Shown: piece after piece, positions 1-10,924 of the stretch
How the letters are laid out: each line of letters opens with the position of its first letter
Numbering within the stretch: position 1 is the first letter of the stretch
Assembly (NCBI GenBank): GCA_964034945.1
Contig: OZ035962.1
Span: forward strand, 12,405,888 to 12,469,887
Source: Chrysopilus asiliformis
Lineage: Eukaryota; Arthropoda; Insecta; Diptera; Rhagionidae
DNA length: 64,000 nt
Direction of reading: 5' to 3'
Notes under the pieces: generated by a model
Database searches by the model: none
Told to the model about the DNA's origin: nothing
Seen by the model: the letters and a program-made list of their open reading frames with translations, nothing else
Program-made: the position numbers and the translations under genes

Positions 1-899
1 AGATCCATTGAAGCTGTCCGCTGCAAAAAACGCATACAGAATTTAAACTGCACGCAAGTTGACATTATATTATATGACTGGAGGATTCTCTTTCCGATAG
101 TAAAAATTAAATCCAAGTCATAGGTTTGTCGGAAACTAAAAATCGTTATGGTGGATCTACACGATATGTTGATTTTTTTACAGGTAGGGAAAGGACTCGT
201 ACCTTGCCCCGAAATTTACTTTTCCATCGGTATCAAAAAATCTATGCATAGTTAAAAAATCTACAACACTAAAATGCAACAATATTTTTACAATTCCTTT
301 AATATTTCTCTTTCTCTAAAGTAGTGATTTAAAAATAGGAAATTTTTTTCTCTGGAGAAAGAATTATATTTAATAACATTTCACAAAAATTTGCTCGATT
401 AAATATTTCACCAGAAATCGGCCGATTTAAATGTTACTATAAATTTGCTCCGTTAGTACTGAAATAAGTTTTTCCGTCATTTGATATAAGTTTTTCCGTC
501 ATTCAAGAACCGTCATTTCATTTAACTGATTTTCATTTATATTCCAAAATCAAATGTTTTTTTATTTGAATTAAAAGAGAAAATATTAAAAACAAAAACC
601 CAATCATTTAATTTGACTGTCTGACAGAGCGCTCTTTCTGGCGTCAAGTCAAACAGTCAAAACACAAATGCGTTTTCTTTGTTTTTATGCACGCAGAATG
701 TCAAAGTTGATGATTTGGTTTTCCTGAAAATTATGCCACTATTGTACACGATATTTAAAGAGTTTCTTTATTTCTTATCAACCTGAATTAAATCATTCCC
801 ATCGTCAAATACTCTATATGATGACAGACAAAATGTTTATTTAAAATATCTCATATAGAGTAAAAAATACATTTATTAAAAATACAAAATACAGACGTA
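1..899. other. AT-rich intergenic DNA, no gene seen
   Basis: No reading frame with recognisable protein character is visible. The stretch holds a short direct duplication ending in TTTTTCCGTCATT (about 463-503), a 9-bp inverted pair TTTGACTGT/ACAGTCAAA (612-620 and 653-661), and a perfect 12-bp inverted repeat TACTCTATATGA (810-821) / TCATATAGAGTA (851-862) with a 29-bp loop. These may be remnants of small non-autonomous elements; no family is assigned. Confidence 0.6.
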
Positions 900-1320
900 G
901 TCCACTGGATATTGATGTACGGAACGGTTATGGAAAATAATATTCTAAACACATTTCATATATATAAATTTTTCGATACGATGTACAATTTTCGAGAAAA
1001 CGGGAAAAAAGTATTCCATTTGTATGGGGGAGGGAGGAAGCAAAGGTCCGATTGCATTTTGATGTATGGATGAGTTATATAAAATTTTATTTGTAACACA
1101 TTTTACCTTTATAAATTTTCAAATGTGACTCACCGTTTTCGATAAAATTGTAAAAAACGGTTTCGTTTGTATGGGGGATTCCCCCTTCCCTCATGGTCCG
1201 ATTTTACCCGTTCAAGAACTTAGTCTAGCCATTTACGAGAAACCCAACTATACAAAATTTCGACTCCCTAGCACTATCCTTTCGAAAGTTATGGTGTTCA
1301 CGGACAGACAGACAGATGGA
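900..1320 (+). repeat. Interspersed repeat copy 1 with CAGACAGA tail
   Basis: The segment shares the phrase 'ATTTTGATGTATG' followed by 'TTCTAAACAC' and 'TTTTCGAGAAA'-like text with 4,482-4,795 and, in part, with 19,862-20,020, so it belongs to a family present at least three times here. It contains two internal sub-units, each ending near 'TTTGTATGGGGG', and closes with a CAGACAGACAGA run at 1,304-1,319. This tail style is common in insect interspersed repeats. The short reading frame across 1,171-1,386 is a by-product of the repeat. Class is unknown. Confidence 0.6.
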
Positions 1321-4300
1321 AGAACTAAATCAGTTTTAAGAGATCTTTTGAAGCTCTTTTTCACCAGTACAAAGCTGTACGGCTAAATCGACCCGGAAAT
1401 ATTTGTACTTTAATTGTACGATATTTGATTAACCAGCACACTCATCCTAAATATTTTATGCCCGTTACTCCATCGAAAACGTCTAGGAATTTTTTACAAA
1501 GACTGTGGTTTTACTTGCAGTGGTTTCAGAAGTTGAAGTAATTTTCTAACTAATACCTAGTTGACACTAGGTTGATTGCCAGTCGGTAATCAACGGTAGC
1601 TGGAAACTAGACCAGTGTTGAGCTGGTTTTCTAGGTTAAGTAATTCACCTAGCTAGTTTTTCGTGCGTAAAAAACTACGCGTAAAAATCCTCGAGGAAGA
1701 CCTTAGGAAAACTTTAAAATAGACTGTCACACTTTGTAGGAAATGCGACGTCCCATTTTTTAGGTTTTTTATTATTTTTTACGTTTTTCCCCAGTTTTTT
1801 TACCAGTTTTTTACTTTTTTTACGTTTTTTATAATTTTTGCTAATTTTAGCATTACAATCTAACTATTTGGAAACTTCCGACTTTTTGTCTGTTTTCGTG
1901 CTGGTGTGACAACTAAAATGGTGACGATGAATAAATTTAATGACAGCCAAACATTAAAATTTATAGAGATATGAGTGTGTGTGGAATTGTCAACTACCCG
2001 TGGAAACCCTTCTTTACAGTCACATTACAAAATTTCTACCTAGTTTCAGTTTGAAGCATACATAAAATCAAGAACGTCTTGCGGTCTAAAAATTCATCCA
2101 TATTTATGACGACATGCGTTACTTCAGTAATTCCTGACGATCATATTTTGCTCCGTTTTTACTCTGTCTTATTGTCGCACCGATTCCATAAGAAATGTTT
2201 TGTCGTTCTGTCGTTTAACATCACGGTCTGTCCTCCAGAGATGACTCTCAACTAGACGCCGATACAACGATATGCATTTTGCACATCAGAAAATCAGAAA
2301 ATGGCCAACATATGTCTATCCGCACATATATTTATTTCTGCCATGCCGGAGCATAAGAAAGCGGTAAATTCATACATCGTGTGACAAACATTGGATCAGA
2401 AATCTTATCATAGTCGGATGTTGGACAACTCTTGGCTCGAAGTTGTCTCTGAATCCCGTATCATCCCACCGCTGGCTTCAAGGTATGTTCAAAGAAACCC
2501 AGAAGTGGGATGGAACTTAATAACATAATGTGCGGGAGCTCATTGCCAAAGGGCGAAAATCTTAAATAGAAACCGAATGCAGCATCACCTCACCACCACA
2601 CAGTTATCGACTTCTTTTCCGTTCTTTTTATTTGGAATTTTTTCATATGATTTCAGTTCAATCTGCTGCATTCTAAGCAGATTTTTACAAGAAATGCAAT
2701 TAAGTCTCCAGATAAGTAGTTTGCAACGTTTTAATAGTTTTTACGTTGGAATTTGTCAAGAACAGAAGATGATGAGTTTTATGGATGATGACATATGAGG
2801 AGTTGTTGTATAAATGGTTAAAAACTTGGAATTTCAAATAGAAATAAATATCAGTTCACTTTTGTATGGAAAAATTCTTCCATTTTAGATATCAAATGGA
2901 ATAAATTTATTTAATAGGATTTTAACAATATATCAATAAATTTTAAATATTTAAAAATGCTTTAAAAAAATTTTAAAAAATTAAAAATACAAAAATATTT
3001 GTAAAACAACATCTGATTTTAGAATAATATATTTTGAGAAACTATAAAATCTTTCTTGCATGGAGTTATGAAAGTAAATAGAATTAAATGTTACAGGTCA
3101 TCCCATAATCCCGACAAAAACAACATCTTAAATGACAAAAATCCCATTGAAGCGATTTTAGTAAGAAAAATTTAAGCCACCAGTTGCTCATCATACCTTA
3201 AGAAGTTTTAAACACCTTTAAGTATACTTCGGTCAGGTGGGAAACTTGGATAAAAATTTCTACTGCTTCCGTAACTTCACGTCTGCGATTACCGGTGATG
3301 TTTACTGCTGTTACTTTTATTATCATGTTGCAAGGTAGTTGTAACTTTTAATGAGAAAATTCGTCTCCTCATAATGTCGCCCTCACATTTAACCCCCGGG
3401 GTCAGTGTAGAAATGCTTTGTCCGGAGACCTGTAAGAGATTATCACGTTTTTTTAAACAACTACGTATAATATAATCCATGTCCATGCAACCGCACATTT
3501 AAAATAATATAGTGGTTTATGACGTTGATATAAAATGTTGGTTGAGTGAAAAACCGGTGTGTTGTATGTTGGAATGTTCATTCGTAGACATTGGGCACCC
3601 TCATAAATATTTTTGGTGCAATGTGAGAACTTTGTAACTCTTTTACTTAATTAGTTTTCTTGTTATTCATAACATTCAGGGTCAAAATTTACTCATAATT
3701 TCTGTGAGATTTCTCACACTTTCCGTATGATTTTTGATCACTAGATGAAATCAAGAAAGATAAATCTGTCATTTACACTCGGATATCAAATTTATTTAAT
3801 TTATTTATTGTCACATTTTTTCATGGTTTATTACTTTTAATGAGTTATTAGGTACAGAAAGCTTTAAATCAAATAAAAATTCACAACATTTTGTAATTTA
3901 GTCTAAAGCCTAATCCACACGATCAACTTAAATGGTGAAAACACGTTTACCGTCCGCGAAAATCAAAGTTTCATCCAAATTCTTTAACACAGAATTTAAA
4001 CTATTATGATGTCCGTGAAATTTGACCCAGCAGTTTTAAGAAACTAGTTAAGTTTTTGGGTAATTCAATGTCAAATTGCATTTTATTTTCATTATAAGTT
4101 ACCGCCTAAATCCGGAGTTTTAAAATAAAACATGACGAGGGTGGCGACCGGTTAACTTTTTTAGACTTATTAGCGGTCGCTGATGACTCCGGAGTATAGT
4201 TTTGCCATATCACTTCTAATTTGTGAGATAACGATACTAAAAATTTGAAAATAACGGTTAAAAATGGCTATACTAAAACTTTTTCAATGGCTGCTGAACT

Positions 4301-4481
4301 GCTGAGCTGTCTGCTGAACTGTCACGAATAGTATCATAGTTTCTTTGGAAAAATGTCCAGAATAAGAAGATAGTGGGGGTCCCCAAACAATAAAACCGCC
4401 CGCATTTAAGTAGAGAACCCCTCACAACCAAAATTTCCTTTCAAATATGAGGAGAGACAAAATTTTTATTTAAAAAAAACC
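1321..4481. other. AT-rich intergenic DNA, no gene seen
   Basis: About 3.2 kb without a supportable gene. It includes a T-rich low-complexity run with repeated 'TTTTTTACGTTTTTT'-like words (about 1,752-1,840), and a hairpin GTTGATT/AATCAAC near 1,571-1,596. A good isolated splice-donor match (AAG|GTATGT, about 2,479-2,487) has no partner exon. Open frames of 69-73 codons (2,577-2,798 plus; 3,289-3,498 minus) resemble no family I know and match chance expectation. Confidence 0.55.
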
Positions 4482-4795
4482 ATTTGTGTGGAAGAAGGGG
4501 TAAAGAGTGGTCCGAATGGATTTTGATGTATGAAACGGTTGTGTAAAATCATATTCTAAACATATTTTGCATTAATAAATTTTTCGGTACGATGTACCGT
4601 TTTCGAGAAACTAGGAAAATAGTGATCCATTTCTTTGTGGAAGGGAGGAATGAGTGGCCTTTTTGGATTTTGATGTATAGATAAGTTATGTCAAACCATA
4701 TTCTAAACACATTTTACCTCAGAAAAATTTTAAATACAACTCGCCGTTTTCGATAAAACTGCAAAAAGCAGTGTCGTTTGTATGGGGGGTGAGAT
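4482..4795 (+). repeat. Interspersed repeat copy 2 (same family as 900-1,320)
   Basis: Direct comparison with 900-1,320 shows the same order of motifs: a 'TGGTCCGAATGGATTTTGAT' opening, 'TTCTAAACATATTTTGC', 'TTTTTCGGTACGATGTACCG', then a second sub-unit beginning 'TGGATTTTGATGTATAGATA' and ending 'CGTTTGTATGGGGGG'. The two sub-units are about 175 bp apart, so the element is itself an internal dimer. It lacks the CAGACAGA tail and stops shortly before the Tc1/mariner-like element at 4,895. Confidence 0.55.
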
Positions 4796-4969
4796 AAATA
4801 TTTTTTTGATTATTTTATGCTTTTATCTTGCTTTTATTTCTGGTACATAACTTCAAAAACAATTTTTTTTCCTTTTTAGTACATTTATTTAATAAAGGGT
4901 CTTTCAACAAGGACATAACAATTTTGTATTTAAATAAAACACAGAATAATTGAGATATCGGGCTGAAAT

Positions 4970-5233
4970 TTATTCCAGGTGTAGTGGACATGTTATATTT
5001 AAGTATGAAATTCGATGTCGTTCATATGGCCAGCGCGAGCATTGGAGCCAATTTTCCACCACTCTTCCACACAAATCGGCCGGAACGTTGGCAATTTCGC
5101 GTTCGATATTGTTCCTGAGCTCCTCTAACGCTGTTGGCTTGTTGGCATAAACCAACGACTTAACATAACCCCATAAAAAGAAATCCAACGGCGTTAAATC
5201 GCATAAGCGAGGTGGCCATTCGACCGGACCATC
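4970..5233 (-). pseudogene. Transposase C-terminal remnant (Tc1/mariner DDE/D family)
   Basis: The minus-strand frame reads GPVEWPPRLCDLTPLDFFLW and continues with GYVKSLVYANKP and a helical tail. WPPR..DLTPLDFFLWG is the block that carries the third catalytic acidic residue in IS630/Tc1/mariner transposases, here an aspartate (DD-D type). The usual serine-proline of 'SPDL' is changed to LC. Around 5,040 the frame slips: another frame then reads GHMNDIEFHT and stops at about 4,999, which is the expected family ending. So the fragment has a frameshift in addition to the large internal deletion. Confidence 0.75.
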
Positions 5234-5268
5234 ATTTCATACATCATTTCATTTCATCATCGGATACA

Positions 5269-5349
5269 TCATTTCATTTTATCGGACTCAGAATTTCGGT
5301 AGTAAGTTTTAATAATTTCCAAACGTTGCTCGTTCATGAACTTCACCAT
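5269..5349 (-). pseudogene. Transposase N-terminal remnant (DUF4817-like start)
   Basis: On the minus strand an ATG at 5,349 opens a 26-codon frame beginning MVKFMNEQRLEIIKTYYRNS. From memory of insect Tc1/mariner-like transposases this resembles the start of the N-terminal helix-turn-helix segment (DUF4817-type); that family name is recall, not a search. The frame stops at 5,269-5,271 inside a short-repeat filler. The rest of the DNA-binding domain and the first two catalytic aspartates are missing. Confidence 0.6.
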
Positions 5350-5461
5350 GATAAAAATGTAAACCTTGATTGACGTTTTAGCATTGCCAGATCATAAACA
5401 AAGTTTTAGGGTGCGTTTTTATTAAAATACAAAATTGTTATGTCCTTATTAAAAGACCCGA

Positions 5462-7545
5462 TAGAAGCCTCTAAAAAAATTTATTAACGATGCTCAATTT
5501 TTGAATATTTTTCACCCAGAGGCCTAAAAAGGTAATCTAAATATTTGACAAAATTATTATTATTAAATAAAATTGACTAATTAAAATTAAAGAATTTTCG
5601 AAATTATAGTTTTGTTAACATTTCAACTGTCTCTAAACCCCTGAAGTGTTAACAGAGAAATAAAATGAAAAAATGTTGGTCGTATTTTGCACAAAAACAG
5701 ATATTTTTGCGTAAAAAAAGTATCATTTTTAGTACATTTTAAACGTCCTGTAAAAGCCACTATAAAAATCACATAAAATCGATTACAGTTAATAACCTCA
5801 AGATTACGTTGAATATGAAAATCAAAATCATATGACAGAAATGAAAATGTGCATCTGTTGACCCCTATCGAATGGTATAATTTTTATGGCAGTTTATTAA
5901 CATTTATTGATCTTTGCTGATATAAAACGATATAACATCACCAACACAAAAAAAAAGTATTAATAAAACATCATTATAATTTAAACAAATTTTCTGCCAA
6001 TTTCGTATAAAAATAATAAAATACCTTTGACCAGCTATAAACTAATAAAGTAAAATTTGTATAAAAAAAAGGCAGCAATTTGTATATAGTAGCCCCTGGA
6101 TGATGATCAACATTGATGAGGCATGAATTTTATTTTTTAAAGTTCTATGTTTGGATTTCGATAAAAATCAGTATTCGTTTGGTGTTTTTTTTTCCACATC
6201 TCAATTTATAGTTTGATAGCTTATTTAACAACTTAATAAACAAGGGAGGCAAAATTTCAGAAAATTTTATCACCATTTTTACAAGCCAATAAACAGTTGA
6301 AAAAATATCAATGTTCGATATTATGCTGTTTTACGATTCAGTTGTCGAAATCAAATTGATAAACATTTTATCACAGTGTAAATCTATCTATCTCTGTTGC
6401 ACTGATCAATTTTGTTTCAATTTCATAACAAAAATATAAAGATATAAACATATTGAAGAATTTTCAACCAAACGATCAGATTCTTATCACTATCGTGGAT
6501 AGTATGCAAGTTTCTTGGTTTTCTATGAAACCGTTGATAATGCGTGGGAATGAATATCGTGGAATTCTGCTCCAATCTTAAATGGCTTCTAGATTTTTTT
6601 GTTAATTTCTTAAGGAGGAAAAACACGAAACAAATGCATCGTAATGAGGTAGACTGTCTAAGATCCAGGTTTGTTTTGAATCTCGGGGACACAGAATCCA
6701 GTTAAGAAATTTACATCCTAAAATATTGTCGCTAGAATATTCAAATTTCAAGAACCGAAAAAAAAATACCCAACGTCTAGGAATTAAGAAGAAACAGCAT
6801 CTAATCGAATTATAATCAGTTTCTATACACCCCTTGATATCAACTTGTCCAAACTAATTTCATAATCATATCCACAAATTCTGTGATGTTATTAACACCT
6901 TCGACACTACCATTTCTTTTATACGCGTTGATCGTCTCCCTGTTATGCTGGATGTGGTTTTAATTTTTTTTTTCTCTCATATCCCATCAGATCAGATATT
7001 GACTGTTTTTCAAGATGGAATGGATTTGAAATTATCATAAAAACTATTAGTTTATCTGCTTCTTCTTTTTCACGTTATGCTAATGCCCTTTACCTCAGTA
7101 CGATCGTAACATAACTGATTTGTGGCTTGAAATGAAGTTACTTAACCAATAACTTTAGGCTAACTGCCCAGCCAATTACATTGTTTTCAATTTTAAATCA
7201 ACCAAACGCCGATCGTTTCGTATAGCCATTTGATAGGTAGGTGAAGACTAACAACCGGTCGGCAAAAGTTCAAGATTTCCTTCCTATAATGGTGAAAAAT
7301 TCAAATCTCTGCAACTTTGTTGCATTCATCAATGCACGTTCTATCTAAATGGGATATGCGAAATAGTAATTTAAAGTTACTTGCTCTAGATATTTATTGA
7401 CATTATCGTAATAGTCCACCCACTGTTCAATATATTAGAAATTATCAGAGTATAAAGTCGTTGTAGTCGACTTTTAGAAACCCGGCAATATAAATTTCTA
7501 AATGCATGGAAAATCCATTACTGTATCGTTTTTTACTCAATATTT
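5462..7545. other. AT-rich intergenic DNA, no gene seen
   Basis: Two kilobases of AT-rich sequence with many homopolymer A and T runs. The longest frame (89 codons, minus strand, 6,423-6,692) has a lysine/isoleucine/phenylalanine-rich composition expected from random AT-rich DNA and matches nothing I recognise. No tRNA, promoter pair or clear repeat boundary was found. Confidence 0.5.
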
Positions 7546-7568
7546 CAGTGTTTCCCAACCCGCGGTAC
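7546..7568 (+). mobile_element. hAT-type terminal motif (single end)
   Basis: CAGTGTTTCCCAACCCGCGG matches the general form of terminal inverted repeats of Charlie-like hAT elements (CAG-G-TTCTCAACC type). The reverse-complement partner is not found nearby, so this is one end of a broken copy. The reading frame on the minus strand across 7,445-7,630 runs through it and is not a gene. Confidence 0.4.
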
Positions 7569-8106
7569 ATGGACCTCCAGGGATTCATCGGCGATACGCA
7601 AAATCTGAAAAACAAAATAGCAGCAACCAAGTTTTGAGACGTTGCAACTTACTTGTAATTTAATTCTGAAAATAATTATACTTTAAACCAGAGCCGTCCA
7701 GCTTTGGCTCACTGAGCTCCACACATGCTTAAATTTTTTATCTATAGCGATAGAGCATTTTACGCAATTATGACCAATGTTGTCACATTTTAAGTTGGAC
7801 CTTTTAAAAACTTATGTAAGTATTAAACAGCGGACTAAAAATGAGCGGATTCTATGAGCCAAACACTTTATTCACTCAGTAGCATTTCTGCTATTGTTGC
7901 AAGCGGTTGTGTGCCACTTATTTCCTCAGGTAGAGTGATGTACAGTGAAGTACAAAAATCTGAGTCTCTTTCATTATACCCGTATGGTGAAACCAAAGGG
8001 TATATTAACTTTGCCTTACCGTTTGTAACGCCAAAATCCCATCATCGCACAAAAAAATGAATTACACCAGTGTGTTTAGAATGATAAAAATATTTAATTT
8101 CTGCAT

Positions 8107-8228
8107 GTCCGTCCGTCTGTCTGTCCGTCTGTCTGTCTGTCCGTCTGTCCGTCTGTCTGTCCGTCTGTCTGTCCGTCTGTCTGTCCGTCTGTCTGTCCGT
8201 CTGTCTGTCTGTCTGTCCGTCTGTCTGT
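8107..8228 (+). repeat. CTGT/CCGT microsatellite
   Basis: About 122 bp of alternating GTCCGTCTGTCT words, an imperfect tetranucleotide tract (CTGT with CCGT variants) inside the 7,979-8,571 element. Confidence 0.95.
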
Positions 8229-8504
8229 GGCGCGGATTGCGGGCGCACGGATTCAGCTAGAGACTTGAAATTTTGCACAGATCCGTTTTTCGTAAAATGC
8301 GAGGCTAAGTTCGTTAATGGGCAAAAATGGACCATTAGGGGGGGGTACCCCCCATACGAACAAAATCGTTCTTTCTGAATATCTCAAAAACGGTGCATCT
8401 TATCAAAAAAGTGCAAGAACAAAAGTTTTTTAGGATATATTTCTACATAAAACTCCCGTACATCAAAATCCGATTGGAATAAATTTTAAAAAATCTTATT
8501 GAAG

Positions 8505-8564
8505 AGTTTGACTTCAAAGTCAAAAGTTTGACTTCAAAGTCAAAAGTTTGACTTCAATGTCACC
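8505..8564 (+). repeat. Three tandem 20-bp units, each a near-palindrome
   Basis: The unit AGTTTGACTTCAAAGTCAAA starts at 8,505, 8,525 and 8,545; the third copy ends with changes that merge into the terminal repeat. Each unit holds TTGACTT-CA-AAGTCAA, a 7-bp stem with a two-base loop, so the block can fold as serial small hairpins next to the element end. Confidence 0.9.
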
Positions 8565-8638
8565 ATACGGGTTTTCAATAATTACCAGATTGGCAATTAT
8601 AGCTTTTGGTATGTTTTATTTTGATTTTGATTTCCCTA

Positions 8639-8782
8639 TGTCCGTCCGCCTGTATGTCTGTCTGTCTGCCTTTCTGTCTGTCTGTCTGTCTGTCCGTTCG
8701 CCTGTATGTCTGTCAGCCTTTCTGTCTGTCTGTCTGACTGTCTGTCTGTCTGTCTGTCTGTCTGTCAGTCCGTCTGTTTGTC
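8639..8782 (+). repeat. CTGT-rich microsatellite, second tract
   Basis: A degenerate CTGT tract with CCTGTATG and TCAGCC interruptions, preceded by TTTTGATTTTGATTTCCCTA. It lies 68 bp beyond the inverted-repeat element and probably belongs to a second, partial copy of a related repeat. Confidence 0.9.
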
Positions 8783-9499
8783 AAAATTTTTCAAATACAG
8801 TTTCTCAAAAAAAACCTCCCGAGGACTAGAATTTTCTTAATTTTTTTTATAAAACTATTCAATACGATAGTCTGATTAAGGTCCAACATTGAATTCTCGG
8901 AATCAAAACTTGAAGCTCCCTGTCAAAAGTGCTTCCAATTCCTCATTGTTACAATTGAAACCAATTTCAGTGTATTCAATTGTAGCCATATGGCATCTGG
9001 TACTTGAATAGAAATAGTTTCGAGAGATACAAAAAATTAAGTAAAATATTCCAAATTAACCTGTAGCTCGGAATTTTTCAAAAAAAAAATATATTGAAAC
9101 TTGTAGATGGCCAGATAATTAAATAAATTATAAAAACTCAAACCCAATATGCAAAAAACTACATTGCGGGCAACCGCCAGTTCCTTTTTATACAATTTAA
9201 AGAAAAATGTAATTTAATTTAAAATTTATGATAAGTAAAAACATTGTTTTATTGTTATATTTGGAAAGAAATTTTAACAATTAAAATTTACAGTTTGCAT
9301 ATTTTTAGGCGTTTAAGGTTTTTTTTTATTTTTCACTTTTTGAATTTCAGGTAATCATAAATTTTTACAAGTAATTATAATCAATTTTAGCCATAGAAGT
9401 AAACTTCGAGTATTTCGCATAAACTTACCAACAATGGAAATTAAATTAACCATCAAGATTTTAAATTAATCATCAAAAGAAGCAAACTGACTCCCAACG
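8783..9499. other. AT-rich intergenic DNA, nothing recognised
   Basis: Homopolymer-rich AT sequence without frames, repeats or motifs that I can support. Confidence 0.5.
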
Positions 9500-10090
9500 A
9501 CAGTTAAATGAACAGCGATCTAAGATTTTTTTAGTTCAGCCCGTATTGTCTCCCAAGAAGTCATTGTTATTGTCATCATAGTGTCGTCGTATCCTTCTTG
9601 AGAGACTCCCAATCCCAATCCCAGGCTCCAACGACCGTCCAACGAGAGGCAATCAACTTTGACGCTACGAAATTTGAGTTCAAAGCGAAAATGCGGCAAA
9701 CAAAAGTGCCGCCCTTGGAGTAAATGCGCGGGTGAAGAATTCATCTTCAATTTGCTGAAATTCTTCGCACCGTGCCCGCCTCCCCCATACACCCCATGAC
9801 GAGGTATTCACTGGACCGAATATCCAGAATCCACTTTGTGAGGGGATACCACATCAAATGGATGTTCGGAGCGGCAGTTTATATCGTCGTGTCATCCCAT
9901 TAAATCTGAAAGGCAGATTGGCATCTCGGAAATGTTCTGTCAATTTCCCTTTTTTCCACACTGAAACAGCAGTTTGAAGTCAGATTCCGAATCCACCATG
10001 GCTTCTTCCTTCAACTGACGGCGATGCTTAAGAAGTTTTCCTTTTGATTCCATCCATTTTGACGTTTTTTGTCCCATTGTTCCTTGGCTT
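9500..10090 (-). pseudogene. Candidate decayed coding segment of unknown origin
   Basis: This ~590-bp stretch is clearly richer in G+C than its surroundings. On the minus strand an ATG at 10,077, in a favourable AACAATGG context, opens MGQKTSKWMESKGKLLKHRR and stops at 9,940 after 45 codons. Just before that stop another frame continues as GKLTEHFRDANLPFRFNG, then a third reads WYPLTKWILDIRSSEYLV, and finally a 90-codon frame covers 9,520-9,792. A chain of protein-like pieces in successive frames on one strand is what a gene decaying by small indels would give. I recognise no family. An alternative is one or more real exons with short introns, or chance in a GC-richer patch. Confidence 0.3.
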
Positions 10091-10199
10091 TGGAGATCGT
10101 ATACTCCTTCAAGGGTATTTAAAGACTTCTTTATTGTTATAACTTGAATATTAAGGAAACGTACAATTTTCTCATACTTGAATAAACGAAACACTCAGA

Positions 10200-10593
10200 A
10201 ATAGTTTTGGAAAATCATTTTCGGGAAAATTATTTAATGTTTATGTGTGTTAAATTAGGGATTTTAGTTATTTTAACTGTTGTCATTTTGCTGTAGTCAT
10301 ATTAAATTAATAGAAGTACTTCCGCAAAATTAATCTTTATCATTACGATATTGGTCAAAAAAAACAAAACTATATTTATAGAAGAAACATTTTTGCGACC
10401 GAATTTCCACTAAACGATATTTTTGTTTGAAAATTATAACAAAGACGAATCAAAATTTTTAAGACTTTTTACTCTCATATACTTTATATAATAAAGTATT
10501 GTATTAGTGAAAAATTTCGACCTCTTAATTTTACATAAAAATCACTTCCCGCGCACTCCCGAGTCGATTGGAATCATATTACAAAAATGTCTT
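10200..10593. repeat. AT-rich DNA and upstream part of a CTGT-core repeat
   Basis: From about 10,470 the sequence reads ATACTTTATATAATAAAGTA, then 'ACTCCCGAGTCGATTGGAAT', and runs directly into the 8-bp microsatellite. This layout (inverted TACTTTAT/ATAAAGTA motif, linker, CTGT tract) suggests that the microsatellite is the expanded core of an interspersed element whose other half continues after the foldback insertion, at 11,312-11,420. Confidence 0.4.
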
Positions 10594-10924
10594 TCTGTCT
10601 GTCAGTCTGTTAGTCTGTTAGTCTGTTAGTCTATTAGTCTGTTAGTCTGTTAGTCTGTTAGTCTGTTAGTCTGTTAGTCTGTTAGTCTGTTAGTCTGTTA
10701 GTCTGTTAGTCTGTTAGTCTGTTAGTCTGTTAGTCTGTTAGTCTGTTAGTCTGTTAGTCTGTTAGTCTGTTAGTCTGTTAGTCTGTTAGTCTGTTAGTCT
10801 GTTAGTCTGTTAGTCTGTTAGTCTGTTAGTCTGTTAGTCTGTTAGTCTGTTAGTCTGTTAGTCTGTTAGTCTGTTAGTCTGTTAGTCTGTTAGTCTGTTA
10901 GTCTGTTAGTGTGTGAGTCTGTTA
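10594..10924 (+). repeat. (GTCTGTTA)n octamer microsatellite
   Basis: About 330 bp, some 40 copies, of GTCTGTTA with very few variants (GTCTATTA near 10,630, GTGTGAGT near 10,911). The uniformity points to recent expansion. The tract is interrupted by the foldback element at 10,925-11,308 and resumes as TTAGTCTATTAGTCAGTC from 11,309. Confidence 0.95.

Larger units (their letters stand above)
4895..5461 (-). mobile_element. Internally deleted Tc1/mariner-superfamily element
   Basis: The element is bounded by terminal inverted repeats of about 35 bp: the left end GGGTCTTTCAACAAGGACAT (from 4,897) mirrors the right end, which reads GGGTCTTTTAATAAGGACAT on the minus strand (to 5,459). Possible TA target duplications lie at 4,893-4,894 and 5,462-5,463. 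Between the ends, on the minus strand, are the first codons of a transposase followed directly by its C-terminal part. At 567 bp it is far shorter than the ~1.2-1.5 kb usual for a full Tc1/mariner-type element. It cannot encode a functional transposase but could be mobilised by a full-length relative. Confidence 0.8.
7979..8571. mobile_element. 593-bp interspersed element bounded by CCCGTATGGTGA inverted repeats
   Basis: A perfect 12-bp inverted repeat, CCCGTATGGTGA at 7,979-7,990 and TCACCATACGGG at 8,560-8,571, encloses 569 bp. Inside, in order, are 'GGGTATATTAACTTTGCC', 'GTTTGTAACGCC', a CTGT/CCGT microsatellite (8,107-8,228), the motif CTTGAAATTTTGCACA (8,264-8,279), and three 20-bp tandem units (8,505-8,564). 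The 'TATACCC...GGGTATATTAAC...TTTGTAACGC...GTCCGTCCGTCTGTC' order recalls a repeat type common in Diptera (recall). The frames on both strands across the microsatellite are repeat translations, not proteins. Confidence 0.65.

Noticed and set aside
4950..5150. Plus-strand frame over the Tc1/mariner-like element
   Set aside because: Antisense shadow of the transposase remnant on the minus strand.
8042..8335. Frames on both strands over the CTGT tract (e.g. repeated TDRQTDRQ)
   Set aside because: Microsatellite translation, not a protein.
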